Positions 25,848 to 34,267 of a DNA stretch of 64,000 bases are shown here, piece after piece; positions within the stretch are counted from its first letter, which is position 1, and each line of letters starts with the position of its first letter. The stretch is from Natribaculum breve (GTDB taxonomy: Archaea > Halobacteriota > Halobacteria > Halobacteriales > Natrialbaceae), in assembly GCF_023008585.1 (NCBI RefSeq), contig NZ_CP095390.1:2232001-2296000 (forward strand), given 5' to 3'. The notes under the pieces were generated by a model that saw only the letters and a list, made by a program, of their open reading frames with translations, did no database searches and was not told the origin of the DNA. The position numbers were made by a program, and so were the translations under genes.

Positions 25848-27551
25848 ATGTCTGACGACAACTCAGAACGACCGGGCTCGAGCCGGGAGGTCGATCTCGA
25901 CTCTCCCAGCGGATTCGCGACGAATCTACCGGAAACGGAGCTGACCGACGACGAGTCGAATCAGGGCCTGTTCGACGATTTACTCAGCGGCGAACCGATC
26001 TTCGAGAACAAGGAGGTTCTTCGGCCGTCGTACACGCCACACGAACTTCCACACCGGAGCGACCAGATCAACAAGATGGCGACGATCCTCGTCGCGGCGC
26101 TCCGTGGCGAGACGCCGTCGAACATCCTCATCTACGGCAAGACCGGGACGGGAAAGACGGCGAGCGCGAAGTTCGTCAGCAAGGAACTCGAGAGCACTTC
26201 CAAGAAGTACAGCGTCCCGTGTGACGTCGAGTACATCAACTGCGAGGTGACGGACACGCAGTATCGCGTCCTCGCCCAGCTCGCGAACAAGTTCATCGAG
26301 GAGAACGAACGGCTCATCGACGACCGGATCGCCTCACTCGAGGACCTCGCCGAGGCCGTCGACGAGCACGACGCAAACCCGGGTAGCGATCCCCTCGAAA
26401 CGACTCGAGACGACGTCGGCATCGACTCGCTGTCGGGCGATTCTCCAGTCGAAACGAAGGGGTACGGGTCGCCGGAGAACGGGTCCGAGTCACCCGGGAA
26501 CGGATCCGAGTCGCCCGGGAACGGATCCGAGTCACCGGGGATGTCGGTTTCGGACTCGTCGGTCGACGCTCGCGACCCCGGACATCCACTCGCCGGGACG
26601 CCGTTCTCGTCGGTCGCCGACGTCGAAGCACGGATCGAGTCGCTCGAGGCAGACAGAGCGGACTTCGAGGAGGTGCCGATGACCGGCTGGCCGACCGACC
26701 GCGTCTACAGCGTCTTCTTCGACGCGGTCGATTACTCCGAGCGCGTGGTCGTCATCATGCTCGACGAGATCGACAAACTCGTCGAGAAAAGCGGCGACGA
26801 CACCCTCTATAACCTCTCGCGGATGAACTCCGAACTCGAGAACTCGCGGGTGTCGATCATCGGGATCAGCAACGACCTGAAGTTCACCGACTTTCTCGAC
26901 CCTCGCGTCAAGTCGAGCCTGGGCGAAGAGGAGATCGTCTTCCCGCCGTACGACGCAAATCAGCTCCGGGACATCCTCCAGCACCGATCCGAGGTGGCGT
27001 TCAAAGACGGTGCGCTCTCGCCGGACGTCATCCCGCTGTGTGCTGCCTTCGCCGCACAGGAACACGGCGACGCCCGACGCGCGCTCGATTTACTTCGCAC
27101 GGCGGGCGAACTCGCCGAACGGTCCCAGGCCGAGACGATCGTCGAGGAACACGTCCGGCAGGCACAGGACAAGATCGAACTCGACCGCGTCGTCGAGGTC
27201 GTTCGCACCCTCCCCACGCAGAGCAAACTCGTCCTCTTCGCGATCATCCTCCTCGAGAAAAACGGCGTCCACAGCATCAACACGGGCGAGGTGTTCAACA
27301 TCTACAAGCGCCTCTGCGAGGAGATCGACGCGGACGTCCTCACCCAGCGTCGGGTGACGGACCTGATCAGCGAACTCGACATGCTCGGCATCGTCAACGC
27401 CGTCGTGGTCTCGAAGGGTCGGTACGGCCGAACGAAAGAGATCAGCCTCTCGGTTCCACTCGAAGAGACGGAGGTCGTCTTGCAGTCTGACTCCCGACTC
27501 TCGGACATCGACGACGTCCAGCCGTTCGTCCAGGCTCGATTCGACAACTGA
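25848..27551 (+). CDS. orc1: Orc1/Cdc6 replication initiator
   Basis: 567 residues. AAA+ ATPase: FENKEVLRPSYTPHELPHR N-terminal motif, Walker A GKTGTGKT (97-104), Walker B VVIMLDEIDKL (301-311), sensor 1 IIGISND, sensor 2 GDARRALDLLR, then a winged-helix DNA-binding domain. It binds ORBs and loads MCM. A low-complexity linker (about 163-276) interrupts the ATPase domain. It includes SPVETKG, encoded by an ORB-like sequence, and ESPGNGS repeated three times. ATG 25848 gives the family-like MSDDNSERPGSS start; an ATG at 25722 would include the promoter region and is unlikely. Confidence 0.93.
   Translation: MSDDNSERPGSSREVDLDSPSGFATNLPETELTDDESNQGLFDDLLSGEPIFENKEVLRPSYTPHELPHRSDQINKMATILVAALRGETPSNILIYGKTGTGKTASAKFVSKELESTSKKYSVPCDVEYINCEVTDTQYRVLAQLANKFIEENERLIDDRIASLEDLAEAVDEHDANPGSDPLETTRDDVGIDSLSGDSPVETKGYGSPENGSESPGNGSESPGNGSESPGMSVSDSSVDARDPGHPLAGTPFSSVADVEARIESLEADRADFEEVPMTGWPTDRVYSVFFDAVDYSERVVVIMLDEIDKLVEKSGDDTLYNLSRMNSELENSRVSIIGISNDLKFTDFLDPRVKSSLGEEEIVFPPYDANQLRDILQHRSEVAFKDGALSPDVIPLCAAFAAQEHGDARRALDLLRTAGELAERSQAETIVEEHVRQAQDKIELDRVVEVVRTLPTQSKLVLFAIILLEKNGVHSINTGEVFNIYKRLCEEIDADVLTQRRVTDLISELDMLGIVNAVVVSKGRYGRTKEISLSVPLEETEVVLQSDSRLSDIDDVQPFVQARFDN
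26444..26467 (+). other. ORB-like sequence inside orc1
   Basis: TCCAGTCGAAACGAAGGGGT followed by ACGG, inside the codons for SPVETKGYG in the linker of the ATPase domain. It matches the ORB core GAAACGAAGGGG perfectly. Three 21-bp repeats (26477-26539) follow it at once. Confidence 0.6.
26477..26539. repeat. three 21-bp in-frame repeats in orc1
   Basis: Three copies of a 21-base unit (26477, 26498, 26519) beginning GAACGG(A/G)TCCGAGTC encode N-G-S-E-S-P-G three times in the linker. Each repeat carries a possible N-G-S sequon, irrelevant in the cytoplasm. Such repeats change length easily by slippage. Confidence 0.8.
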
Positions 27552-27611
27552 TCGTCTCGATCTCGAGTCGAAACGTCGCTCCCGGGCTCACGTGCTCTCG
27601 AACTCGCGCAG

Positions 27612-28676
27612 TCACCAGCTTCCCGGTCGTCGACTGCCGGCGACGGCGAGTGCGCTCGCGACCCCGACGAGGCCGATCTCGATCCCGTCCGGAGCGGGTG
27701 ACAGTCCGGGCGTGGACGCCGCGCCCGCGTCTGGCGACGTCGTCAGCGTCTGCATCGTTAGCGTCTGGTCGAACGCGAGGCGGACGTGACCGAGCCACGG
27801 GATGCGGAACATGGCCTTGCCGGTGATCCACTCGGGTTTGACGATCCCCTTCCCCGCGCCGCCGGGTGCCTGGTCGTAGCCGGGGTTGTTGTCCCCCTTC
27901 GTGACGAAGCCGGCGTACGGAGCGGGACAGGTTCGAAGTTCCGCACAGGTGGCGCCACCGGTGTACTCCGGGTTCGCTTTCGTCTCGACCCAGTTTTCGT
28001 CTTTGTCGACCCAGAAGTGTGCCCGATGGATGATCGGCGTCTGCGATTCGCTCCCGTCGGGTTTGAAGATGATGACGTCGCCGGGATTGCCGAACTGCTC
28101 GTACCCGGCGGTCGCGCCGGCGTCGTAGGTAACCACGCCCGTCCCGTCGATCGGCTCGTCGCCGACGAATCGCGTCTCGTCGACGACGAAGACCAGGTCG
28201 CCGCGTTCCATGTGCGGTTCCATGCTGCCACTCTCGACGGCGACCAGCGGTGGCCAGACGCCGCTGACGCCGAACAGCACGAGGCCGACGAGGAGGACGA
28301 TCGCGACGCTACTTAAGACGTCGCGCATCGCGACGACCGTCCCGTCGTTGCTCCGCAGAAACCAGCGGAAGACGCCGTCGTCTTCGACCGTCACCGGCCT
28401 GGAACTCGACGTCGACCGTGCGTCCCGCGGTCGATCGGCGTCGCTGCGACGTTCTCTCCCGGGCTCGTCGCTGGCACGACGCTCCGAGTCGGCGTCCGGC
28501 CGCCCCGATCTGTCGCCGAATCCTCCACTGTCTGCTTCGTCCGTCGTCTCCCGGCCGTCCCTCCGGGACGACGGCCGGCGTTGATCGTCGTGGTCGCTCG
28601 TAGACGACTCCCGTCGATCCCAGTCGTCACTGTCGCCGAAACCGTCCGAGGAGTCGTCGGAGCCGGGACCGCTCAT
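27612..28676 (-). CDS. signal peptidase I (archaeal S26B type)
   Basis: 354 residues. A charged, disordered cytoplasmic part (about 1-110) is followed by a membrane helix (about 119-140). The catalytic serine lies in VESGSMEPHMERGD (Ser151), the His in PIIHRAHFW, and the GDNN box carries the Asp. It ends with a second hydrophobic segment. The archaeal Ser/His/Asp arrangement replaces the bacterial Ser/Lys dyad. It cleaves Sec and Tat leaders, including probably those of the redox proteins here. ATG 28676 is favoured over 28703. It is convergent with orc1 and divergent from the polymerase subunit. Confidence 0.9.
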   Translation of the reverse strand: MSGPGSDDSSDGFGDSDDWDRRESSTSDHDDQRRPSSRRDGRETTDEADSGGFGDRSGRPDADSERRASDEPGRERRSDADRPRDARSTSSSRPVTVEDDGVFRWFLRSNDGTVVAMRDVLSSVAIVLLVGLVLFGVSGVWPPLVAVESGSMEPHMERGDLVFVVDETRFVGDEPIDGTGVVTYDAGATAGYEQFGNPGDVIIFKPDGSESQTPIIHRAHFWVDKDENWVETKANPEYTGGATCAELRTCPAPYAGFVTKGDNNPGYDQAPGGAGKGIVKPEWITGKAMFRIPWLGHVRLAFDQTLTMQTLTTSPDAGAASTPGLSPAPDGIEIGLVGVASALAVAGSRRPGSW

Positions 28677-28823
28677 CGTCACCTGTTTTGCCGGGGCCGG
28701 CAATCAACCTTCTGTTCCCTCTCACGTCACCGATCCTGCCCGGTCGTCGATTCGTCTCGGCGAACCGTCACCGGCGTCGACGCATTCGCCACCCTTATTT
28801 CCGCGCTCACGAATTCGAGTGGT

Positions 28824-30368
28824 GTGCCACTCGAGGGTCCCGCTCGGATCGTGAGCGAACTCACGAACCGCGGGTACAACGCCGAACGCGAGGCGGTGAC
28901 GTTGATCGCGTCGGCCGACGACCCGGGCGCGACGCTCGAGCGCGTCGTCGACGCCGTCCCCGAGGACGTCCTCGTCGTCGAACGCGACCACGTTCGATCG
29001 GTTCTCGACTCGTCCCGTGGCTCCGCTGGCGGCGACGCCGATCGACCCGACACCCCCACTTCGACTGGAGTCGACTCGAGTAATAATCCAGATACGGAAT
29101 CGAACTCTCCAGTCGAAACGATGGGGTCTGAGAGTGGGTTCGAGCGATCGGTCGACCCGTCGCGGCGAGACCTCGAGATCGTCGGCGACATGACGGGCCA
29201 GAGTACGGGAACCGGCGAGTATCGCGACTTCGTCTCCGTCTTTCGCGATCGGCTCGACCGGCTCGGGTCGAAACTTCGCGGACGAGTCAACCACCGGCCG
29301 GCGACCGCCATCGAGGACATGCCTGGCGGCAGCGAGGTCGCGATGGTCGGACTCGTCAACGACGTCCGGTCGACCGCGAGCGGCCACTGGCTGATCGAAC
29401 TCGAGGACGCCACGGGGACGTTCCCGTGGCTGGTGATGAAAGATCGCGAGTACGTCGACCTCGTCGACCAGCTGCTGTACGACGAGGTGCTGGCGATGGA
29501 GGGGACGCTCTCCGACGATTCGGGCATCGCGTTCGTCGACTCGCTTTACTTCCCCGACGTTCCGCGAACGCACGACCCCTCGACTGCGGATCGTCACGTG
29601 CAGGCGGCGCTGATCAGCGACGTCCACGTCGGCAGCCAGGAGTTCATGGCCGACGCGTGGAATCGCTTTGCCGACTGGCTCCACACCGAGGCGGCCGCAC
29701 ACGTCGAGTACCTGCTGATCGCCGGCGACATGGTCGAGGGCGTCGGCGTCTACCCCAACCAGGACGAGGAACTCGACATCGTCGACATCTACGAGCAGTA
29801 TGAGGCGTTCAGCGAACACCTGAAGCGAGTCCCCGGCGACCTCGAGATCGTCATGATCCCGGGCAACCACGACGCGGTCCGGCTCGCCGAGCCCCAGCCC
29901 GGGTTCGACGAGGACCTGCGCGAGATCATGTCGGCCCACGACGCCCGGATCGTGAGCAACCCCTCGACCGTCACCGTCGAGGGCGTCTCGGTGTTGATGT
30001 ACCACGGCGTCTCGCTGGACGAGGTCATCGCGGAACTCCCCGAGGAGAAGGCGAGTTACGACGAGCCTCACAGGGCGATGTACCAGCTGCTCAAAAAGCG
30101 CCACGTCGCCCCGCAGTTCGGCGGGCACACCCGCCTCGCGCCCGAGAAGAAAGATTACCTCACCATCGACGAGGTTCCCGACATCTTCCACACCGGCCAC
30201 GTCCACAAACTCGGCTTCGGCAAGTACCACAACGTGTTGGCGATCAACTCCGGTTGCTGGCAGGCCCAGACCGACTTCCAGAAGAGCGTCAACATCGATC
30301 CCGACGCGGGATACGCACCCATCGTCGACCTGGATACCCTCGACGTTACGGTCCAGAAGTTCAGCTAG
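28824..30368 (+). CDS. polB: DNA polymerase D small subunit (DP1), exonuclease
   Basis: 514 residues from GTG 28824. After an N-terminal domain and a polar linker (about 63-115) comes an OB domain (VAMVGLVNDVRSTASGHWLIELED). A calcineurin-like phosphodiesterase domain with intact metal motifs follows: DVHVGSQEF, GDMVEG, GNHDAVR, GHTRLAP and GHVHKLG. It should be the active 3'-5' proofreading subunit of archaeal polymerase D. The GTG gives MPLEGPARIVSELTNRGYNAEREAVTL, the family start; longer upstream readings overlap the divergent gene. An ORB-like sequence lies in the linker codons. Confidence 0.92.
   Translation: MPLEGPARIVSELTNRGYNAEREAVTLIASADDPGATLERVVDAVPEDVLVVERDHVRSVLDSSRGSAGGDADRPDTPTSTGVDSSNNPDTESNSPVETMGSESGFERSVDPSRRDLEIVGDMTGQSTGTGEYRDFVSVFRDRLDRLGSKLRGRVNHRPATAIEDMPGGSEVAMVGLVNDVRSTASGHWLIELEDATGTFPWLVMKDREYVDLVDQLLYDEVLAMEGTLSDDSGIAFVDSLYFPDVPRTHDPSTADRHVQAALISDVHVGSQEFMADAWNRFADWLHTEAAAHVEYLLIAGDMVEGVGVYPNQDEELDIVDIYEQYEAFSEHLKRVPGDLEIVMIPGNHDAVRLAEPQPGFDEDLREIMSAHDARIVSNPSTVTVEGVSVLMYHGVSLDEVIAELPEEKASYDEPHRAMYQLLKKRHVAPQFGGHTRLAPEKKDYLTIDEVPDIFHTGHVHKLGFGKYHNVLAINSGCWQAQTDFQKSVNIDPDAGYAPIVDLDTLDVTVQKFS
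29108..29130 (+). other. ORB-like sequence inside the DP1 gene
   Basis: TCCAGTCGAAACGATGGGGT differs by one base from the ORB-like sequence in orc1. It sits in the same reading phase, encoding SPVETMG in a flexible linker. It shows that the ORB-like word is present in coding DNA outside the origin gap. Confidence 0.5.
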
Positions 30369-30409
30369 CGTCTGCGCTCGCCCCGATTCTATCTCTGTCG
30401 GCCTGACGC

Positions 30410-30493
30410 TCATACTATCGGACGTAACTGTGTGAAGATTCTCGCCACCCCGGGACGGCGAGAATCTTTCACGACTTACGTCCGGCAGTATCA
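30410..30493 (+). mobile_element. 78-bp hairpin (MITE-like) element, copy 1
   Basis: The element 30413-30490 is flanked by TCA on both sides (30410-30412, 30491-30493). It reads TACTATCGGACGTAA at the left end and TTACGTCCGGCAGTA at the right end, with an inner stem GATTCTCGCC/GGCGAGAATC around a loop of about 10 bases. The whole element therefore folds into one long hairpin. The right TCA is the stop codon (TGA) of the leftward acetyltransferase-like gene. It differs from copy 2 at one position. Confidence 0.85.
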
Positions 30494-30940
30494 GGAGTCC
30501 GGCTCGAGTCGAAACCGTACTGTCCGCGAACCGTCGAACTGCGGCCCGAACCCGTTCTCTTCGAAGCCCAGCGCCTCGGCAGCCGCTTTGACGTCCTCGT
30601 CGCCGATCGGAACGAGCACCTCGACGGCCATCGACTCTCGGTCGGCGAACCGAACCGGTTCCGCGAGGAGTCGTTCGCAGGCGTCTTCGGTCCCGTCGAT
30701 CTGTGTGACGTGGACCGTCTCCTCCTGGGCGTCGAAGCTGATGAATCCGAGCAAGTCTTCGGGGTCCGAGCCATCGTACTGCGAGCCTTCGACGTCGGCG
30801 TTCGGATCCGTAGTCCGGGCGCCGTCTTCGGCCACGCGCACCGTGCGATCGTGCACGAGATTCCGCATTACGTCGGTTGGCGAGTCGGCGATCGCCGCGA
30901 GCGCGTCCGCGTCGGCCTCGAGTGCATCCCGTACGTTCAT
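30491..30940 (-). CDS. GNAT-like N-acetyltransferase family protein
   Basis: 149 residues. MNVRDALEADADALAAIADSP looks like the first strand and helices of a GNAT fold, and SMAVEVLVPIGDEDVKAAAEALGFEENGFG like its C-terminal strand-helix. The acetyl-CoA loop (RxxGxG/A) is not obvious, so enzyme activity is uncertain. ATG 30940 begins the family-like sequence. Its stop codon is formed by the TCA bordering hairpin element copy 1, so the element starts directly after this gene. Confidence 0.65.
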   Translation of the reverse strand: MNVRDALEADADALAAIADSPTDVMRNLVHDRTVRVAEDGARTTDPNADVEGSQYDGSDPEDLLGFISFDAQEETVHVTQIDGTEDACERLLAEPVRFADRESMAVEVLVPIGDEDVKAAAEALGFEENGFGPQFDGSRTVRFRLEPDS

Positions 30941-31042
30941 CGATGCCCGGTAATGACACGCACGGGTATAAATCCCGCCCGAACAGGCTCCGGTTCCGAT
31001 ACGAACGGACCGGTTTTTTTCCGTCGTCCGCACGGTCTATAC

Positions 31043-31082
31043 TACCGGACACTCACCTCGGCTGGTCCGCCCGTGTCCGGTA
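31043..31082. promoter_or_regulatory. 10-bp inverted repeat upstream of aspartate kinase
   Basis: TACCGGACAC (31043-31052) and GTGTCCGGTA (31073-31082) are perfect arms around 20 bases. The left arm with its flank (TACTACCGGAC from 31040) also resembles the end of the 78-bp hairpin elements, so it is either an operator or a decayed element. Confidence 0.4.
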
Positions 31083-31135
31083 AAATCGCGTGAGATGAAC
31101 ACAGTTATCTGCCCTCTCCGGCAACGAACCTGTAC

Positions 31136-31192
31136 ATGAGTGTATCCATCGGTTCGCCACACGCCAGTGGGGTGAGGCCATGCGCGTCGTAG
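31136..31192 (+). other. possible 18-residue upstream ORF overlapping aspartate kinase
   Basis: ATG 31136 opens MSVSIGSPHASGVRPCAS and stops at 31192, 13 bases into the lysC coding sequence in another frame. A GGGGTGAGG ribosome-site-like stretch precedes the lysC ATG inside it. It might couple or tune translation of aspartate kinase, or be chance. Confidence 0.25.
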
Positions 31193-32358
31193 CGAAGTTC
31201 GGCGGCACCAGTCTCGGAAGCGGCGATCGGATCAACCGCGCCGCCGACTCGGTCGCCGCTGCAGTCGAAGACGGTCACGAGATCGCCGTCGTCGCCAGCG
31301 CGATGGGATCGACGACCGACGACCTCCTGGACGAGATCACGTTCGAGGCCGACGAGGCGGACCAGGCCCAGATCGTCAGTATGGGCGAGCGCACGTCCGT
31401 TCGCATGCTCAAGGCTGCGCTCTCGGCTCGCGACGTCGACGCACGCTTCCTGGAGCCCGGCAGCGACGACTGGCCCGTCGTCACCGACGAGTACGGCGAG
31501 GTCGACGTCGAGGAGACCCGCAACCGCGCACTCGAGGTCGCGGACGACCTCGAGGACGTGGTTCCGGTCATCACCGGCTTCCTCGCGGAAGGCCCCGACG
31601 GGTCGATCACGACGCTCGGTCGTGGCGGCTCCGACACGACGGCCGTGATGCTCGGCAAGTACATGGAGGCCGACGAGGTCGTGATCGTCACCGACGTCGA
31701 GGGCGTCATGACCGGCGATCCCAACGTCGTCGAAGGGGCCCGCAACGTCGGCGAGATCTCCGTCGACGAACTCCGGAACCTCTCGTTCCGGGGCGCGGAA
31801 GTCGTCGCTCCCTCGGCGCTGTCGTACAAGGACGGCGACCTCGACGTCCGCGTCGTCCACTACCAGCACGGCGACCTCCTGACCGGCGGCACCAGCATCG
31901 AAGGCCAGTTCGAGAACCTGGTGGACATGCGCGAGGAGCCACTCGCCTGTCTCACCGTCGCCGGCCGCGCCATCCGCAACCAGCCCGGCGTCTTCCAGTC
32001 GCTGTCGGCCGCCCTCGGCGACCACGACGTCAACATCGACGCCGTCGCCAGCGGTATGGACACCGTCACCTTCTACGTCGACGACGAGGAAGCCGAGTTC
32101 GCCGAGAACATCCTCCACCGACAGGTCATCGAACAGGACGCGCTCTCGAGTGTCACCGTCGACTCGCCGCTGGCCGTCGTTCGCGTCACCGGCGGTGAAC
32201 TCCCCAACCGACCCGGCATCATCAGCGAGATCGTCAATCCGATCGAGGACGCCCGGATCAACATCCACGACCTCATCACGAGCGCGACCAGCGTCGCCAT
32301 CTTCGTCGACTGGGACGACCGCGAGCAGACCCTCGAGATCACCCAGGATCTGTTCTAG
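31180..32358 (+). CDS. lysC: aspartate kinase
   Basis: 392 residues. It phosphorylates aspartate, the entry to lysine, threonine and methionine synthesis. KFGGTSLGSGDRI (residues 5-17) is the kinase signature, followed by GRGGSDTTAVMLG. Two ACT domains fill the C-terminal third (CLTVAGRAIRNQPGVFQSLS and AVVRVTGGELPNRPGIISEI), so feedback control by an end product is likely. The metY-metX genes 20 kb away use the homoserine branch that begins here. Confidence 0.94.
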   Translation: MRVVAKFGGTSLGSGDRINRAADSVAAAVEDGHEIAVVASAMGSTTDDLLDEITFEADEADQAQIVSMGERTSVRMLKAALSARDVDARFLEPGSDDWPVVTDEYGEVDVEETRNRALEVADDLEDVVPVITGFLAEGPDGSITTLGRGGSDTTAVMLGKYMEADEVVIVTDVEGVMTGDPNVVEGARNVGEISVDELRNLSFRGAEVVAPSALSYKDGDLDVRVVHYQHGDLLTGGTSIEGQFENLVDMREEPLACLTVAGRAIRNQPGVFQSLSAALGDHDVNIDAVASGMDTVTFYVDDEEAEFAENILHRQVIEQDALSSVTVDSPLAVVRVTGGELPNRPGIISEIVNPIEDARINIHDLITSATSVAIFVDWDDREQTLEITQDLF

Positions 32359-32392
32359 CACTCGACGACGCGTTCGCGTTCGATTCTTCGAC

Positions 32393-34075
32393 TCACTCGT
32401 CTGCGAGTAACTCCTCGTCGGCGTACTCCTCGCGGAGCACCTTCTTGTCGAACTTGCCGGTCGCCGTCTTCGGCACCTCGTCGATGAAGACGATCGCGTC
32501 CGGCGTCCACCAGTCGACGAACTCGTCGGCGATCGTCTCCTGGAGGTCCGCCTCGAGGGCGTCGCGATCGACGTCGGCGTCGTCGGCCGGCACGACGAAC
32601 GCCGCGGGGCGTTCCTGCCACTTCTCGTGGGGGACGCCGACGACGGTCGCCTCGGCGACGGCGTCGTGGGCCATGATCGTGTTCTCGAGTTCGACCGAGG
32701 AGATCCACTCGCCGCCGCTTTTGATGACGTCTTTCGCCCGGTCGACGATCTTGACGTAGCCGTCGCGGTCGACGCTGACGATGTCGCCGGTTCTGAGCCA
32801 CGAGCCCTCGAAGTCGGTCTCGTTTGCGTCCGGGCGTTTGAAGTACGAATCGGTGACCCACGGTCCCCGGATCAGGAGTTCGCCGAAGTCCTCACCGTCT
32901 TCTCGCGGGCTTTGCCCGCTCGAACGGTCCGCGGAACTTCGTTCCGCGCTATTCCATGGCACTTCTTCACCCTCGTCGTCGACGACCTTGAACTCGAGGC
33001 CAGGGACGATCAGCCCCTGTTTCGTCCGCTTTTCGTACTGCTGGTCCTTCGGGAGGTCCTCGAGGTCCGGTTTGAGGTGCGAGACGGTGCCGATGGGGGC
33101 GGTCTCGGTCATCCCCCAGGCGTGGACGACCTCGACGCCTAGCTCGTCGAACTGCCGGACGACGCTCCGCGGCGCGGCGCTGCCACCGATGACGATCCGT
33201 TCGAGCGAGGAGAGGTCGACGTCGTTGTCCTCGACGTACTCGAGCAGGCCGAGCCAGACCGTCGGGACACCCGCAGTGAGGGTGACGCCCTCTTCTTCGA
33301 TGAGCGCCGCGAGGTCCGCCGGATCGGGTGCGGGGCCGGGGTAGACGTGTTTCGCGCCGGCAGCCGTCGAGGTAAACGGCAGCCCCCAGGCGTTGACGTG
33401 GAACATCGGCACGACGGGCATCACGACGTCGGAGTCGTCTATCCCGAGCCCCATCGGCGTCAGCGTCGCCATCGTGTGGCTCCAGAGCATCTTCTGGGTG
33501 TACTCGACGCCTTTCGGCTCGCCCGTCGTCCCCGACGTGTAACACATCCCCGCCGGCAGTTCTTCGTCGAGTTCCGGCCACTCGTAGTCGTCGTCGTGCT
33601 CGCCGACGAACGACTCGTAGTCGACGACGGACTCGAGGTCCGTCTCCGGGACCGCAGCGCCCATCACGACGAACCGTTCGACGCTCTCGAAGGCCTCGGC
33701 GTCGTAGGCGTCCTCGAGCGCCTCGAGCAGCGATGGATCGACGAACAACAGCCGGTCGGCGGCGTTCTCGACGATGTACTGGACGTGTTTGGGTGGGAGC
33801 AGCGGATTGATCGTGTGGAGCTGTCCGCCGACGTTCGGCGCTGCGAAGTACACCTCCGCGTGTCGGTGGTGGTTCCAGCAGAAGGTGCCGACTCGATCGC
33901 CCTCTTCGATGCCCGCGGCCTCGAGCGCGTTGGCCAGCTGTCGGATCCGTTCGGCGTAGTCGCCGTAGGTGTATCGTTCGATTCCCTCGTGTGTCCGCGA
34001 GACGAGTTCTCTGTCCGGGTACAGTCGTTCGGCGCGCCAGAGGAACGGTCGCAGGGTCTGGTCGTATCCTGCCAT
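32393..34075 (-). CDS. long-chain fatty-acid--CoA ligase (AMP-binding)
   Basis: 560 residues. Acyl-adenylate-forming enzyme: YTSGTTGEPKGVEY (about 177-190), AWGMTETAP, the hinge region RTGDIVSVDRDGYVKIVDRAKD and C-terminal lysine in PKTATGKFDKK. It activates a carboxylic acid, probably a fatty or branched acid, with ATP and CoA. After EVPW there is an unusual polar insertion of about 18 residues (NSAERSSADRSSGQSPRED) encoded by two small hairpins. A TATA-like TTATAAT lies about 25 bases upstream of the ATG. Confidence 0.93.
   Translation of the reverse strand: MAGYDQTLRPFLWRAERLYPDRELVSRTHEGIERYTYGDYAERIRQLANALEAAGIEEGDRVGTFCWNHHRHAEVYFAAPNVGGQLHTINPLLPPKHVQYIVENAADRLLFVDPSLLEALEDAYDAEAFESVERFVVMGAAVPETDLESVVDYESFVGEHDDDYEWPELDEELPAGMCYTSGTTGEPKGVEYTQKMLWSHTMATLTPMGLGIDDSDVVMPVVPMFHVNAWGLPFTSTAAGAKHVYPGPAPDPADLAALIEEEGVTLTAGVPTVWLGLLEYVEDNDVDLSSLERIVIGGSAAPRSVVRQFDELGVEVVHAWGMTETAPIGTVSHLKPDLEDLPKDQQYEKRTKQGLIVPGLEFKVVDDEGEEVPWNSAERSSADRSSGQSPREDGEDFGELLIRGPWVTDSYFKRPDANETDFEGSWLRTGDIVSVDRDGYVKIVDRAKDVIKSGGEWISSVELENTIMAHDAVAEATVVGVPHEKWQERPAAFVVPADDADVDRDALEADLQETIADEFVDWWTPDAIVFIDEVPKTATGKFDKKVLREEYADEELLADE
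32905..32947. repeat. paired small hairpins inserted in the acyl-CoA ligase gene
   Basis: GCGGGCTTTGCCCGC (32905-32919) and GCGGAACTTCGTTCCGC (32931-32947), each a short stem with a three- to five-base loop, separated by 11 bases. They encode the polar insertion of the ligase. The regular structure looks like an inserted palindromic repeat rather than ordinary coding drift. Confidence 0.6.
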
Positions 34076-34267
34076 GTCATGTCATGACCCTCTTGCATTA
34101 TAACTCCGTGTTTTTTTGACGGGAACGTAACGTGTCGCCGACGACCCCGTCGAGAGCGGACTGATTCGTACATCGCTCGTCGACTTCGGCGATAAACCGC
34201 CGTCTCGAGCCGTTAGAACCCGAAAACCACCAGATGGATTGAACAGGTCTCCGGTCCGTTCTAGGGT

